From contig NZ_LYMM01000003.1 of NCBI RefSeq assembly GCF_002896965.1, positions 86,971 to 150,970 on the forward strand: a DNA stretch of 64,000 nucleotides, written 5' to 3'. This DNA is from Novosphingobium guangzhouense (GTDB lineage: Bacteria > Pseudomonadota > Alphaproteobacteria > Sphingomonadales > Sphingomonadaceae). Shown one piece after another: positions 1 to 8,407 of this stretch (position 1 is the stretch's first letter; each line of letters begins with the position of its first letter). The notes under the pieces are model-generated. The model ran no database searches and was not told the origin of the DNA. It saw only the letters and a list, made by a program, of their open reading frames with translations. A program made the translations under genes and the position numbers.

Positions 1-192
1 GTGATTTCCGATGAACCGGTATCTTTCGGCAAACTCGCACGCTATTTCCGGGACGGTTTGAAATGCGACAATGCGCTTTTTCTTGACGGCAGCGTATCTT
101 CGCTCTGGGACCCTGAGCACGGCCGCGTCGATGGCGGCCCTCCCCTCGGCCCCTTGATCGTCGTCGAGAAAAGCGCAAAGGCGTCGAAATGA
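1..192 (+). CDS. Phosphodiester glycosidase family protein, C-terminal fragment
   Basis: Only the last 63 codons lie in the window; the reading frame is open at base 1, so the start is outside and the GTG at base 1 should not be taken as the true start. The fragment contains the [19 protein letters not shown] stretch, a Gly/Pro-rich turn and GPLIVVE, which resemble the end of the DUF2233/NAGPA-like phosphodiester glycosidase fold. The TGA overlaps the trpG ATG (ATGA, 189–192), so the gene is probably cotranscribed with and coupled to trpG. In sphingomonads this family is often found between trpE and trpG, which fits. The family call is from motif memory only. Confidence 0.65.
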   Translation: MISDEPVSFGKLARYFRDGLKCDNALFLDGSVSSLWDPEHGRVDGGPPLGPLIVVEKSAKASK

Positions 193-785
193 TCCTCGTC
201 ATCGACAATTACGACAGTTTCACCTGGAATCTCGTCCATTACGTGATGGAGTTGGGCGCCCAGGTGGAAGTCGTGCGCAACGACGCACTCAGCGCCGAGC
301 AGGCTATCAAGAGCGGAGCCAGCGGCTTCCTCATCTCGCCCGGGCCCTGCACCCCCAACGAAGCCGGCATCAGTGTTGATCTGGTCGGCGCTGCTGCCAA
401 CGCAGGCATGCCGTTGCTAGGCGTATGCCTTGGCCACCAGTCAATCGGGCAGTATTTTGGCGGCAAAGTTGTCCGCGGCGGGCTGATGCACGGCAAGACT
501 TCGCCCGTAACGCACGACGGCACCGGAGTGTTCGCCGGCCTGCCCTCTCCGTTCGTTGCGACGCGCTATCACTCCCTGATCGTGGAAGACATTCCGCAAG
601 CACTGGTCGTGAATGCACGTTCGGACGACGGGCATGTCATGGGCTTTCGTCATGCAAAGCTGCCTATCCATGGCGTGCAGTTCCATCCCGAAAGCATCGC
701 GACCGAACATGGTCACGCCATGCTGGCCAACTTCTTGAAAGCCTGCGGAATAGAGGCGAAAATCCCGGAGCGCCTGAAGGCATGA
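189..785 (+). CDS. trpG: Anthranilate synthase component II (glutamine amidotransferase)
   Basis: This 198-residue protein supplies ammonia from glutamine to TrpE for anthranilate synthesis, the first step of tryptophan biosynthesis. It is a class I glutamine amidotransferase: the N terminus [16 protein letters not shown] is typical, the nucleophile is Cys80 in GVCLGHQ, and the His166/Glu168 pair lies in HPES. Length is normal for the stand-alone subunit. The start overlaps the upstream stop by four bases and the stop overlaps the trpD ATG by four bases (782–785), so the genes are translationally coupled. A role in p-aminobenzoate synthesis (PabA) is possible because many bacteria share one subunit for both, but the trpD and trpC neighbours favour TrpG. 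Confidence 0.95.
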   Translation: MILVIDNYDSFTWNLVHYVMELGAQVEVVRNDALSAEQAIKSGASGFLISPGPCTPNEAGISVDLVGAAANAGMPLLGVCLGHQSIGQYFGGKVVRGGLMHGKTSPVTHDGTGVFAGLPSPFVATRYHSLIVEDIPQALVVNARSDDGHVMGFRHAKLPIHGVQFHPESIATEHGHAMLANFLKACGIEAKIPERLKA

Positions 786-1774
786 TCCTGCCCGATCCTC
801 AGCATCCGATCCCTGAAGAAGAGGCGCTGGCCGCTTTCGCGGCCATTCTGGACGGTGAAATCCCCGACAGCGAAGTCGCAGATTTCCTTGTAGCCCTTTC
901 GGAGCGCGGCGAAACCGCCAGTGAAATTGCCGGTGCGGCCCGCGCCATGCGCGAGCGCATGATCCCCGTAAAGGCACCGGAAAACGCCATCGACGTGTGC
1001 GGCACCGGCGGTGACGGCCACCATACGCTGAATGTCTCGACTGCGGTTTCGCTGGTTGTGGCCGCAGCAGGCGTTCCAGTGGCCAAGCACGGCAATCGCG
1101 CGGCAAGTTCCAAGGCTGGCGCCGCCGATACTCTTGAAGCTCTGGGCCTGAACCTCGACCGTGCCGTCGAAACGGCGGAATCCACTCTCGCGGAGATCGG
1201 CATCGGCTTTTTGTTCGCGGGCCGCCACCATCCCTCGATGGGCAGACTGATGCCGCTGCGCAAGTCCCTTGCCCGCCGCACCATCTTCAACCTGATGGGG
1301 CCGCTGGCCAACCCCGCACAGGTTTCACGCCAGTTGGTGGGTATTGCCCGCCCGGCCTATGTGCCCATCTATGCAGAGGCTCTGCAACGCCTTGGGACCA
1401 GCCACTCGATGGTGATTTCAGGTGACGAAGGGCTCGACGAACTGAGCCTCGCCGGGGGCAACGAAGTAGCGGTAGTTCGCGGCGGCGAACTCTTCATGCG
1501 TCGGGTTAGCCCTCAAGATGCAGGCTTGCCACTCGCTCCCGTCGATGCAATCCGCGGCGGAGATCCTGCTTACAACGCCCGCGCGCTCCATGATCTTCTA
1601 ATGGGCGCCCCAGGCGCCTATCGTGACGCGGTCTTGCTGAACGCCGCCGGCGCTCTACTCGTAGCGGGCGAGGTTGAAAGCTGGAGCGAAGGCGTTCAGG
1701 AGGCAGCGGAAACTATCGATAAGGGCCTCGCCAAAGCTCTGCTCGATTGCTGGATCGCAGCCACACGCGCTTGA
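782..1774 (+). CDS. trpD: Anthranilate phosphoribosyltransferase
   Basis: The 330-residue enzyme transfers phosphoribose from PRPP to anthranilate, the second committed step of tryptophan synthesis. The PRPP/anthranilate motifs are visible: CGTGGDG near residue 73, [12 protein letters not shown] near 109, [13 protein letters not shown] near 160 and [12 protein letters not shown] near 176. The ATG at 782 is chosen because it overlaps the trpG stop (ATGA) and gives the normal family length; the frame is open further upstream, but that extension is a shadow of trpG. The gene is followed after 10 bases by trpC, so trpG-trpD-trpC form one transcript. Confidence 0.95.
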   Translation: MILPDPQHPIPEEEALAAFAAILDGEIPDSEVADFLVALSERGETASEIAGAARAMRERMIPVKAPENAIDVCGTGGDGHHTLNVSTAVSLVVAAAGVPVAKHGNRAASSKAGAADTLEALGLNLDRAVETAESTLAEIGIGFLFAGRHHPSMGRLMPLRKSLARRTIFNLMGPLANPAQVSRQLVGIARPAYVPIYAEALQRLGTSHSMVISGDEGLDELSLAGGNEVAVVRGGELFMRRVSPQDAGLPLAPVDAIRGGDPAYNARALHDLLMGAPGAYRDAVLLNAAGALLVAGEVESWSEGVQEAAETIDKGLAKALLDCWIAATRA

Positions 1775-1784
1775 CGAGGAATTG

Positions 1785-2576
1785 ATGTCAGACAAGCTCA
1801 TCGAAATCTGCAACACCAAGCGTGATGAAGTGGCGGCCCGCAAGGCGTCGGCCACGCTCGCTGATCTGGATTCACGCGCGACTGAGCAAACTCCGCCCCG
1901 TGGCTTTGAAGCGGCTCTGCGCGCCAAGGCAGCTTCCGATTATGCCCTGATCGCAGAAATCAAGAAAGCATCTCCCTCCAAAGGATTGATCCGGAGCCAT
2001 TTTACACCGGATTTGCATGCTATCGCCTACGAAAAGGGCGGTGCCGCGTGCCTGTCTGTGCTCACTGATGCAAAATATTTCCAAGGGCATGAGGACTATC
2101 TGATCCAGGCGCGATCGGCCTGCAATCTGCCGGTCATCCGCAAGGATTTCATGATCGATCCCTGGCAGGTCGCTGAAGCGCGCGCCATCGGTGCAGATGC
2201 CATTCTCATTATCGTCGCCGCTCTCGACGATGTTTTGATGGCAGAGATCGAATCCGCTGCTCATGAACGTCAAATCGACTGCCTGGTGGAAGTTCATAAT
2301 GAAGCTGAAATGGAGCGCGCAAGCCGCTTAAAAAGCAGGATTATTGGTGTGAATAATCGTGATCTTCGTCGTTTTTCTACGGATATTGCCACGACAGAGC
2401 GTCTCGCACCCCATGCTCCGGACGGTACGCTCCTGGTGAGCGAAAGCGGCATCAACACTCATGATGATCTGACCCGCCTGGCATCGTGCGGCGCGCGCAC
2501 TTTCCTCGTGGGAGAAAGCCTGATGCGCGAAGCCGATATCGAGACGGCCGCTCGCAAGCTGCTCACAGGATTCTGA
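1785..2576 (+). CDS. trpC: Indole-3-glycerol phosphate synthase
   Basis: This 263-residue TIM-barrel enzyme cyclises carboxyphenylaminodeoxyribulose phosphate to indole-3-glycerol phosphate. The substrate and phosphate-binding signature [14 protein letters not shown] is near residue 60, followed by [13 protein letters not shown] with the catalytic Lys, [12 protein letters not shown], and LVSESGI near the C terminus, all in the usual order. It is monofunctional, with no TrpF domain fused. The ATG at 1785 follows a GAGGA-like ribosome binding site at 1775–1780, ten bases after trpD. It is followed 16 bases later by moaC, so tryptophan and molybdopterin genes share a transcript here, as in many alphaproteobacteria. 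Confidence 0.95.
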   Translation: MSDKLIEICNTKRDEVAARKASATLADLDSRATEQTPPRGFEAALRAKAASDYALIAEIKKASPSKGLIRSHFTPDLHAIAYEKGGAACLSVLTDAKYFQGHEDYLIQARSACNLPVIRKDFMIDPWQVAEARAIGADAILIIVAALDDVLMAEIESAAHERQIDCLVEVHNEAEMERASRLKSRIIGVNNRDLRRFSTDIATTERLAPHAPDGTLLVSESGINTHDDLTRLASCGARTFLVGESLMREADIETAARKLLTGF

Positions 2577-2592
2577 CGCACGGATCCCCGCT

Positions 2593-3078
2593 ATGACTAA
2601 AGCTCTTACTCACATCGATTCCGACGGAAATGCACGCATGGTCGATGTTGGGCAGAAGCCTGACACTTACCGAATGGCAGTTGCTTCCGGGCGCATCACG
2701 ATGAGCAGCAAAGCGCTCACGGCTATACGTGACGGGGATGCTCCGAAAGGCGACGTGCTGGGGACAGCACGCATAGCTGGAATCATGGCAGCGAAGCGCA
2801 CGGCCGATCTGATCCCTTTGTGCCACCCTCTGCCTATCGATGCCGTAAACATCGACTTCTCGTTCGAAGACGGCGCAATCCGGGTGATTGCAAAGGCGCA
2901 TCTGACGGGTAAGACCGGTGTGGAAATGGAGGCAATAACAGCGACTTCCATCGCACTTGTCACAATCTACGATATGGCCAAAGCCTTGGACAACGGAATG
3001 ACAATCCAAGACATCAGCCTCATCGAAAAAGTCGGCGGGAAATCCGGGCACTGGATCGCCAAAGGTACTGATTGTTGA
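2593..3078 (+). CDS. moaC: Cyclic pyranopterin monophosphate synthase
   Basis: MoaC acts with MoaA to convert GTP, through 3',8-cH2GTP, to cyclic pyranopterin monophosphate in molybdenum cofactor synthesis. The 161-residue product carries the hallmark LCHPLP motif near residue 76, the preceding [15 protein letters not shown] stretch, and [12 protein letters not shown] with AALVT-like sequence near residue 110 that forms the active site at the hexamer interface. Length is standard. It sits 16 bases after trpC and overlaps the start of moeA, so cofactor synthesis and insertion are coupled. No moaA, moaD or moaE is present in the window. Confidence 0.95.
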   Translation: MTKALTHIDSDGNARMVDVGQKPDTYRMAVASGRITMSSKALTAIRDGDAPKGDVLGTARIAGIMAAKRTADLIPLCHPLPIDAVNIDFSFEDGAIRVIAKAHLTGKTGVEMEAITATSIALVTIYDMAKALDNGMTIQDISLIEKVGGKSGHWIAKGTDC

Positions 3079-4295
3079 CCGCCTCGCCGCCACTTAAACT
3101 TGAAGATGCACAGCGCCAATTGTTGGAGCTGGTGACGCCATTGCCGGCTGAACAGGTTGAAATCCTCGCTGCGCTAAATCGCTATGTCGCACGCCCGCTG
3201 CTTGCGCGTCGAACACAGCCGTCAGCTGATCTTTCAGCCATGGACGGATACGCAGTCTCCGCAGGCGATTTGCAGGGACCTTGGCAACTCATCGGAGAAA
3301 GCGCCGCGGGGCATCCGTACCACGGCCACATTACGCCAGGCCAAGCGATTAGAATTTCCACTGGTGCAGCCCTGCCCGAAGACGCATTCGCGGTAATCCT
3401 GCAAGAAGACATCACTGCGGATGCAGGATTGTTATCACTTTCTGGCGACCCGCCATCGCCCCCGCGCAAGCACATAAGGCCGCGCGGAATGGATTTCACG
3501 ACGAATACGGAAATCATCTCCGCAGGAAATCCGCTAACGCCAGCCCGGATAGCGCTGGCGATCGCCGCAGGACACAGTCACGTTCCGGTGCACCGCGCCC
3601 CGCGCCTGACCGTCATCGATAGCGGTGATGAGCTTGCTACTGACCTTGCAGACTGCGCCGCATACTGCACTCCCGCAAGCAATGGCCCGATGCTTCTTGC
3701 GATGGCCCACTCGCTCTGCGCTGCCACCCAGCGGATCGGCCCTGTGCCCGACAACATCGACGCGATCATATCTGCGCTCGATACCGCGAACGATGCCGAT
3801 ATCATCGTAACGAGCGGCGGGGCTTCGGTAGGAGACCACGATCTTATTCGCCCGGCATTGGAACGTTGGGGTGCCAGGATAGACTTTTGGCGCGTCGCCA
3901 TAAAACCTGGAAAACCAATCCTTGTGGCGACGCGCAGCCAAGCAGGACGACAGCAGATCATCCTTGGTTTACCTGGGAATCCGGTCTCAAGTTATGTGAC
4001 CGCGTACCATTTTTTGCTGCCCGTTCTGAGAGCTATGCAAGGAGCGCTGTGCGCATCGCCCCTGCCCCTGTCCGCGCGCCTTTCCATGCCCCTTCCGCCA
4101 AGTGGGCGTCGCAGAGAGTTCCTTCGCGGCTGGTGGGATGGAAAAACCGTCAATGCCGCAAAACTGCAAGATAGTGGTGCGCTGTCATCGCTAGCCTCCA
4201 GCAATGTGCTCATAGATCGCCCTGCAATGGCCCCGGCTGCGCGCACAGGCGACGAGGTAGACATCTTTCTTCTCCAAAATGGCGGCATCGCCTGA
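3072..4295 (+). CDS. moeA: Molybdopterin molybdenumtransferase
   Basis: MoeA inserts molybdate into adenylylated molybdopterin. The 407-residue protein has SAMDGYAV near residue 55, the [11 protein letters not shown] loop of the MoCF-binding domain near residue 252, [11 protein letters not shown], and [16 protein letters not shown], followed by the C-terminal beta domain. The frame begins with two consecutive TTG codons (3072 and 3075) overlapping the end of moaC (stop 3076–3078); either could initiate, and no in-frame ATG gives a full-length protein. The overlap suggests re-initiation by ribosomes finishing moaC. It is the last biosynthetic gene before lexA. Confidence 0.93.
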   Translation: MLTASPPLKLEDAQRQLLELVTPLPAEQVEILAALNRYVARPLLARRTQPSADLSAMDGYAVSAGDLQGPWQLIGESAAGHPYHGHITPGQAIRISTGAALPEDAFAVILQEDITADAGLLSLSGDPPSPPRKHIRPRGMDFTTNTEIISAGNPLTPARIALAIAAGHSHVPVHRAPRLTVIDSGDELATDLADCAAYCTPASNGPMLLAMAHSLCAATQRIGPVPDNIDAIISALDTANDADIIVTSGGASVGDHDLIRPALERWGARIDFWRVAIKPGKPILVATRSQAGRQQIILGLPGNPVSSYVTAYHFLLPVLRAMQGALCASPLPLSARLSMPLPPSGRRREFLRGWWDGKTVNAAKLQDSGALSSLASSNVLIDRPAMAPAARTGDEVDIFLLQNGGIA

Positions 4296-4318
4296 CATTG
4301 ACGTTTGGTTGCTTGATT

Positions 4319-4333
4319 GTTCCCTCAATGTTC
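4319..4333 (+). promoter_or_regulatory. Probable LexA-binding SOS box upstream of lexA
   Basis: The sequence GTTC, seven bases, GTTC lies at 4319–4333, 64 bases before the lexA start and just after moeA ends. GTTC-N7-GTTC is the established LexA operator of alphaproteobacteria (distinct from the CTG-N10-CAG box of enterobacteria). Its position suits autoregulation from a promoter internal to the operon. No biochemical evidence can be read from sequence, but the exact match and location make it a strong call. Confidence 0.85.
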
Positions 4334-4396
4334 ACTAACCAGAACAAATTCGGCCTGGGCTGTTCCTGGCCCTGAGGTCAAGAAAAGGCAGCGACA

Positions 4397-5083
4397 ATGT
4401 TGACGCGCAAGCAGCACGAATTGCTCCGGTTCATCCAGGCCCGGCTTGAAGAGAGCGGAATTTCTCCAAGCTTTGAAGAGATGAAAGAAGCGCTTGACCT
4501 GAAATCCAAGTCTGGCGTTCACAGGCTCATTTCAGCGCTGGAAGAACGCGGATTTATTCGCCGTCTGCCCAACCGCGCCCGTGCACTGGAAGTCCTGCGA
4601 CAGCCCGATGATAGCAACAACAAGGGCCAGGATACCACGGCCACCAGCGGTGACCTCGCGGCCCTCCGCAAGCCCGGAAAGGTTTCCGAGCCCGCGAACG
4701 ACGTCATCGAAATCCCCCTTCATGGCCGCATTGCCGCAGGCGTCCCCATCGAAGCGCTTGAGGGTCAATCGACTTTACCAGTTCCGGCCGCCCTGCTTGG
4801 ATCAGGTGAACATTACGCGCTTGAAGTTTCAGGCGATTCGATGATCGAAGCCGGCATCCTCGATGGAGACTTCGCGCTTGTTAAACGCACTAACGCTGCG
4901 CGCGATGGCGAAATTGTAGTCGCACTCGTTCGTGGTGAGGAAGCAACGCTCAAATACCTTCGACGTGAAGCTGGTATGGTTCGGCTCGATCCTGCGAACG
5001 CGGCTTACGAACCTCAAATTTACGACGCAAATGACGTTCAGGTTCAAGGAAAGCTCGCAGGACTGTTGCGCAGATATAACTAA
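4397..5083 (+). CDS. lexA: SOS response transcriptional repressor LexA
   Basis: This 228-residue repressor controls DNA-damage genes and is inactivated by RecA-stimulated self-cleavage. The N-terminal winged helix ([13 protein letters not shown] through [15 protein letters not shown]) is followed by a linker of about 40 residues rich in polar amino acids and then the S24 peptidase domain. The scissile bond is Ala114-Gly115 in RIAAGVP. The catalytic dyad is Ser148 in SGDSM and Lys186 in EATLKYL; the 38-residue spacing is close to the 37 in E. coli LexA. The longer linker is normal for alphaproteobacteria. A matching operator lies directly upstream at 4319–4333. Confidence 0.97.
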   Translation: MLTRKQHELLRFIQARLEESGISPSFEEMKEALDLKSKSGVHRLISALEERGFIRRLPNRARALEVLRQPDDSNNKGQDTTATSGDLAALRKPGKVSEPANDVIEIPLHGRIAAGVPIEALEGQSTLPVPAALLGSGEHYALEVSGDSMIEAGILDGDFALVKRTNAARDGEIVVALVRGEEATLKYLRREAGMVRLDPANAAYEPQIYDANDVQVQGKLAGLLRRYN

Positions 5084-5610
5084 GCGCATGAGGCCGTAAG
5101 GAGGGCTCAGAAGCGATCGGTTGGCGATGAGAGCAACATGCCAGAATTGGCCGGGGCCAACTCGCCTCAGATCATGCGATCGGTGCAGGGAGGCAACTTG
5201 AGATAGCAATGCCACCCAGCATTTTTCGGGTAAAGATTGTCCCAACGTTGCCGCAAGCCACCGGTGACTGCCCAAACCAGCATATGTTTTACGGCCCACC
5301 GTTGACTTCGAACCGGCGGCATAGGCTCTGTCTTGGGGGCTGCCGCGCTGTGTCGCCGCGTTTGGCGATAGAGCGGAAGATGATGATGATCGAAATTGGC
5401 AATGACATGCGCGAGCGTACCTTGCGCGCATGCCATGAGGCGCTCGTAGAAGGAGAAGTCCACCTTCTCCGACGTTAGGTTGGCCCCCCGCCGCACGTTC
5501 TGCCGCCTGCATCGCGTTGGTTTCCGCGATGACGTAGGGATCCACGCTCCTCATGCTGTAAAGTTCTTCGATCATAGCGATGGCCCGTGAACGGGAATGT
5601 CAGTTGGGGA
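5084..5610. other. 527-base region without a recognisable gene
   Basis: The stretch lies between convergent lexA and the DMT exporter gene. The longest frames are on the minus strand (5167–5496 and 4829–5575), with no start context, domain or normal amino acid composition. Some phrases in them, such as GLGSHRW and LRQRWDN, vaguely recall the C-terminal part of DDE transposases, so it may contain a decayed insertion sequence, but the resemblance is too weak to annotate. No tRNA, terminator with a T-run or repeat array was seen. Confidence 0.5.
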
Positions 5611-6471
5611 TCAGGACAAGCGCTTCGCACCGGCCACGCAGAGGATGACGATCACGGTCGACGCGACCATCGTCCAGGCGACGGTTTCTCCGAGAACCAC
5701 AGCTGAGAGGACCAGACCAAAGAAGGGCTGAAGGAGCTGGAGTTGCCCAACGCCGGCGATGCCGCCGACGGCAAGGCCGCGATACCAGAACACGAAACCC
5801 AGCATCATCGAAAAAACCGAGACATAGGCAAAGCCCGACCAGGCGTGCCAGCCGACGTCGGTGAAGTTTGCGGGCATAGTCGCTATGGTGAGGGCAACCA
5901 TGATCGGCAGCGACAGCAGAAGCGCCCAGCTAATGACCTGCCATCCGCCAAGGCGTCGTGAAAGTAGCGCACCTTCGGCATAGCCCAGCCCGCAAAGGAC
6001 GATGGCTGCTACCATCAGCACGTCGCCGGTCAAGGAACCGCCTCCGCTATTGCAGAGAGCAAAGCCGGCAACGACAGCAGCCCCGATTGTCGAGAACACC
6101 CAGAAGGCGGCTTTGGGTCGTTCGCCGCCCCGCAAGACGCCGAAGATGGCGGTAGAAAGCGGAAGCAGTCCCACGAAGACAACCGAGTGTGCCGCAGTGA
6201 TGTGCTGAAGGGCAAGTCCGGTCAGAAGCGGAAAGCCGACCACCACACCGACCGAGACGATGGCGAGAGGTATCAGGTTCGAGCGCGCGGGCCGAGCTTG
6301 CCGGAGTGCCATGAGAAAGGCCGCACCGAGCAGCGCCGCGATGACGGCACGCCCCGATGTCACGAACAACGGCGTCAAGTCCGCGACTGCCAGTCGCGTA
6401 GCCGGCAATGATCCGCTGAAGATGATGACGCCCAGAAGGCCGCTGCCCCATCCGGCTGTAGTCCGTTCCAT
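5611..6471 (-). CDS. DMT-superfamily (EamA) transporter
   Basis: The 286-residue product is an inner-membrane protein with about ten hydrophobic segments arranged as two EamA repeats, the fold of drug/metabolite exporters. The first repeat starts at GLLGVIIFSGSLPATRLAV, and the second at VLMVAAIVLCGLGYAEGALL. The C terminus GQLQLLQPFFGLVLSAVVLGE is the conserved EamA helix pattern. The ATG at 6471 is preferred over the open upstream extension, which has no hydrophobic or domain character. It is divergent from a MocR-type regulator with a shared 127-base promoter region containing a perfect 8-bp inverted repeat, so that regulator probably controls it. Substrate unknown; amino acids or amines are common for such pairs. 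Confidence 0.88.
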   Translation of the reverse strand: MERTTAGWGSGLLGVIIFSGSLPATRLAVADLTPLFVTSGRAVIAALLGAAFLMALRQARPARSNLIPLAIVSVGVVVGFPLLTGLALQHITAAHSVVFVGLLPLSTAIFGVLRGGERPKAAFWVFSTIGAAVVAGFALCNSGGGSLTGDVLMVAAIVLCGLGYAEGALLSRRLGGWQVISWALLLSLPIMVALTIATMPANFTDVGWHAWSGFAYVSVFSMMLGFVFWYRGLAVGGIAGVGQLQLLQPFFGLVLSAVVLGETVAWTMVASTVIVILCVAGAKRLS

Positions 6472-6528
6472 GATTCCTCGCTTTCGCGATCTGCCTATTC
6501 GGAAAGGTCTGGCCAAGACAGGAACGAT

Positions 6529-6556
6529 GCAATACAAAATTGATTAAGTGTATTGC
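6529..6556. promoter_or_regulatory. Inverted repeat in the divergent exporter/MocR promoter region
   Basis: GCAATACA (6529–6536) and its exact reverse complement TGTATTGC (6549–6556) are separated by 12 bases, giving a centre-to-centre distance of about two helical turns. The element lies between the exporter start (6471) and the regulator start (6599). A dimeric winged-helix regulator binding here could control both promoters. The surrounding bases are A/T-rich, as expected for a promoter. Assigning it to the MocR protein is inference from position. Confidence 0.6.
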
Positions 6557-6598
6557 TAAAAACTGCCACACAATTTCAAATGCAAAGCGATCGGACAG

Positions 6599-7993
6599 GT
6601 GCGCAGCGGAACCAGAACCTCAGCCCTGATGGATGCAATCCGCGCGAAAATCGCAAGCCGCGCAATCGGTCCGGGGGATCGGCTGCCCTCCGTGCGAGGA
6701 TTTGCCGAGACGATGTCGGTGTCTCCATCCACCGTTGTCGAGGCCTATGATCGACTGGCGGCGGAAGGCGTTATCAGCGCGCGCCGAGGCTCGGGCTTCT
6801 ATGTAACTGGAAGCATTATCCCGCCGATGTCGGTCAGCGAGATAGGTCCGCGCCGCGACCGGGCCGTCGATCCGTTCTGGATCTCCCGCCAATCGCTCGA
6901 CGCAGATACTTCCTCACTCAAGCCAGGCTGTGGATGGCTTCCAACCGACTGGATGCCGAACGCCGCGCTCCGTAAGGCGTTGCGATCGCTGGCACGCAGT
7001 GAAGACGCGCTGTTGACTGAGTATGGCAGCACGCGTGGTTCGCTGACGCTGCGCCGCCTGCTTCTCGGACGTTTCGCCGAAGAGGGAATAGACGCGAGCG
7101 CTGACCAACTCCTGCTGACCGGTTCCGGCACGCAGGCCATCGATCTGATTTGCCGCTTTTTGCTTCATCCCGGCGATACCGTGCTGGTCGACGACCCCGG
7201 CTATTTCAATTTCCAGGCACTGCTGCGGGCACATCGCGTGAAACTGGTTGGCATTCCATATACGCCTGCTGGCCCCGACACAGCGGCATTTGAGGCCGCA
7301 CTGATTGCCCACAAGCCGAGGCTCTACATTACGAACTCCGCGCTCCACAATCCGACAGGAGCAAGTATCTCGCATCAGACCGCGTACCGGCTTCTGAGCG
7401 CGGCTGGCGCCCATGACCTCACGGTCGTTGAAGATGACATCTTCGCCGATTTCGAACCATCGCCGTCTCCGCGCCTTGCCGTCCTCGACGGGCTCGACCG
7501 GGTTATCCGGATAGGGAGCTTCTCCAAGACCCTCTCCGCATCCGTGCGCTGTGGTTATATCGCGGCGCGGCGCGACTGGATCGAGGGGTTGATTGATTTG
7601 CAGGTTGCGACAAGCTTCGGCGGACCTAGTCCGGTGGCAACCGCATTGATCGCCGATGTGCTGGCGGGCGGAAGCTACCGAAAGCATATGGCCGACCTTC
7701 GCCAGCGATTGTCGCAGGCGCGCGACCGTACCGCCGCACGTCTGGCGAAATTGGGCATCACGCCCTGGATCATGCCGCGAGGCGGATTCTATCTGTGGTG
7801 CCGGCTACCTGACGGCCTTGATTCCGCAGATGTGGCCAAGCGCTGTCTGGAGGCTAGCGTGGTGCTGGCACCTGGCAACGTGTTTAGCGTATCGCAGTCT
7901 GCAGCGCCCTTTATGCGATTCAACGTCGCGCAGTCTGACGATAAGCGGGTCGAAGAGGCGCTAGATCGGGCATTAAATCAAACGGCCGAATGA
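6599..7993 (+). CDS. MocR/PdxR-type GntR-family transcriptional regulator with aminotransferase domain
   Basis: The 464-residue protein fuses an N-terminal GntR winged helix (RAIGPGDRLPSVRGFAETM and SPSTVVEAYDRL, residues 20–65) to a fold-type I aminotransferase domain that usually binds PLP as an effector. The PLP lysine is Lys310 in GSFSKTLS; VLVDDPGYFNFQALLRAHR and HNPTG-type motifs are also present. GTG at 6599 is used because no ATG upstream is in frame; an ATG at 6629 would trim only ten residues of the N-terminal tail. It is divergent from an EamA exporter, a typical MocR arrangement. The effector could be PLP or an amino compound. Confidence 0.9.
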   Translation: MRSGTRTSALMDAIRAKIASRAIGPGDRLPSVRGFAETMSVSPSTVVEAYDRLAAEGVISARRGSGFYVTGSIIPPMSVSEIGPRRDRAVDPFWISRQSLDADTSSLKPGCGWLPTDWMPNAALRKALRSLARSEDALLTEYGSTRGSLTLRRLLLGRFAEEGIDASADQLLLTGSGTQAIDLICRFLLHPGDTVLVDDPGYFNFQALLRAHRVKLVGIPYTPAGPDTAAFEAALIAHKPRLYITNSALHNPTGASISHQTAYRLLSAAGAHDLTVVEDDIFADFEPSPSPRLAVLDGLDRVIRIGSFSKTLSASVRCGYIAARRDWIEGLIDLQVATSFGGPSPVATALIADVLAGGSYRKHMADLRQRLSQARDRTAARLAKLGITPWIMPRGGFYLWCRLPDGLDSADVAKRCLEASVVLAPGNVFSVSQSAAPFMRFNVAQSDDKRVEEALDRALNQTAE

Positions 7994-8407
7994 GGTGCCT
8001 GCTGCCAGGATCCAGATATCGCAGCATGGAGCAGGTCATTCCACATGCTACGCCGTCGCGAATAAATTTGCACCGACGACGCCTACGACCACGAGAGAGA
8101 TGAAGGCCAACTGCACCGAATTCAATCGCCCTCGCGGACAGGGCCGCGCGCGCATGGCTCACCGTCTTTACATCGCATTCATTCCGGGGTGCTGATCTTC
8201 CTTCTTCCACGGGGATGCATAGCGATGCTTCACCGCGACTTCAGATATTGTAATCAGTCGTTGGCGTGTGGCTGCCAGTCTTAGCTCCGCACCTGCCTAA
8301 TCTGTCAGCGCGATGTGCTGTCGCGGCGAACCGAGGCGAAGACGCCCCCATGACATGCCCTATCTTCGGGTCGCGTTCGCCGACGAACCTCAGAGAGGAC
8401 AGCTTGA
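7994..8407. other. 414-base region without a convincing gene
   Basis: The stretch separates the MocR gene from comEC. Open frames here are short and lack domain similarity. On the minus strand at about 8050–8155 a 35-codon frame ends with a single hydrophobic segment (QLAFISLVVVGVVGANLFA), like the end of a small membrane transporter; it could be a gene remnant. No terminator with a clear T-run, tRNA or repeat was found. Together with 5084–5610 it brackets the exporter/regulator pair. Confidence 0.45.

Noticed and set aside
5084..5610. A transposase remnant on the minus strand
   Set aside because: Only a few phrases resemble DDE transposases; no catalytic residues or terminal repeats can be seen.
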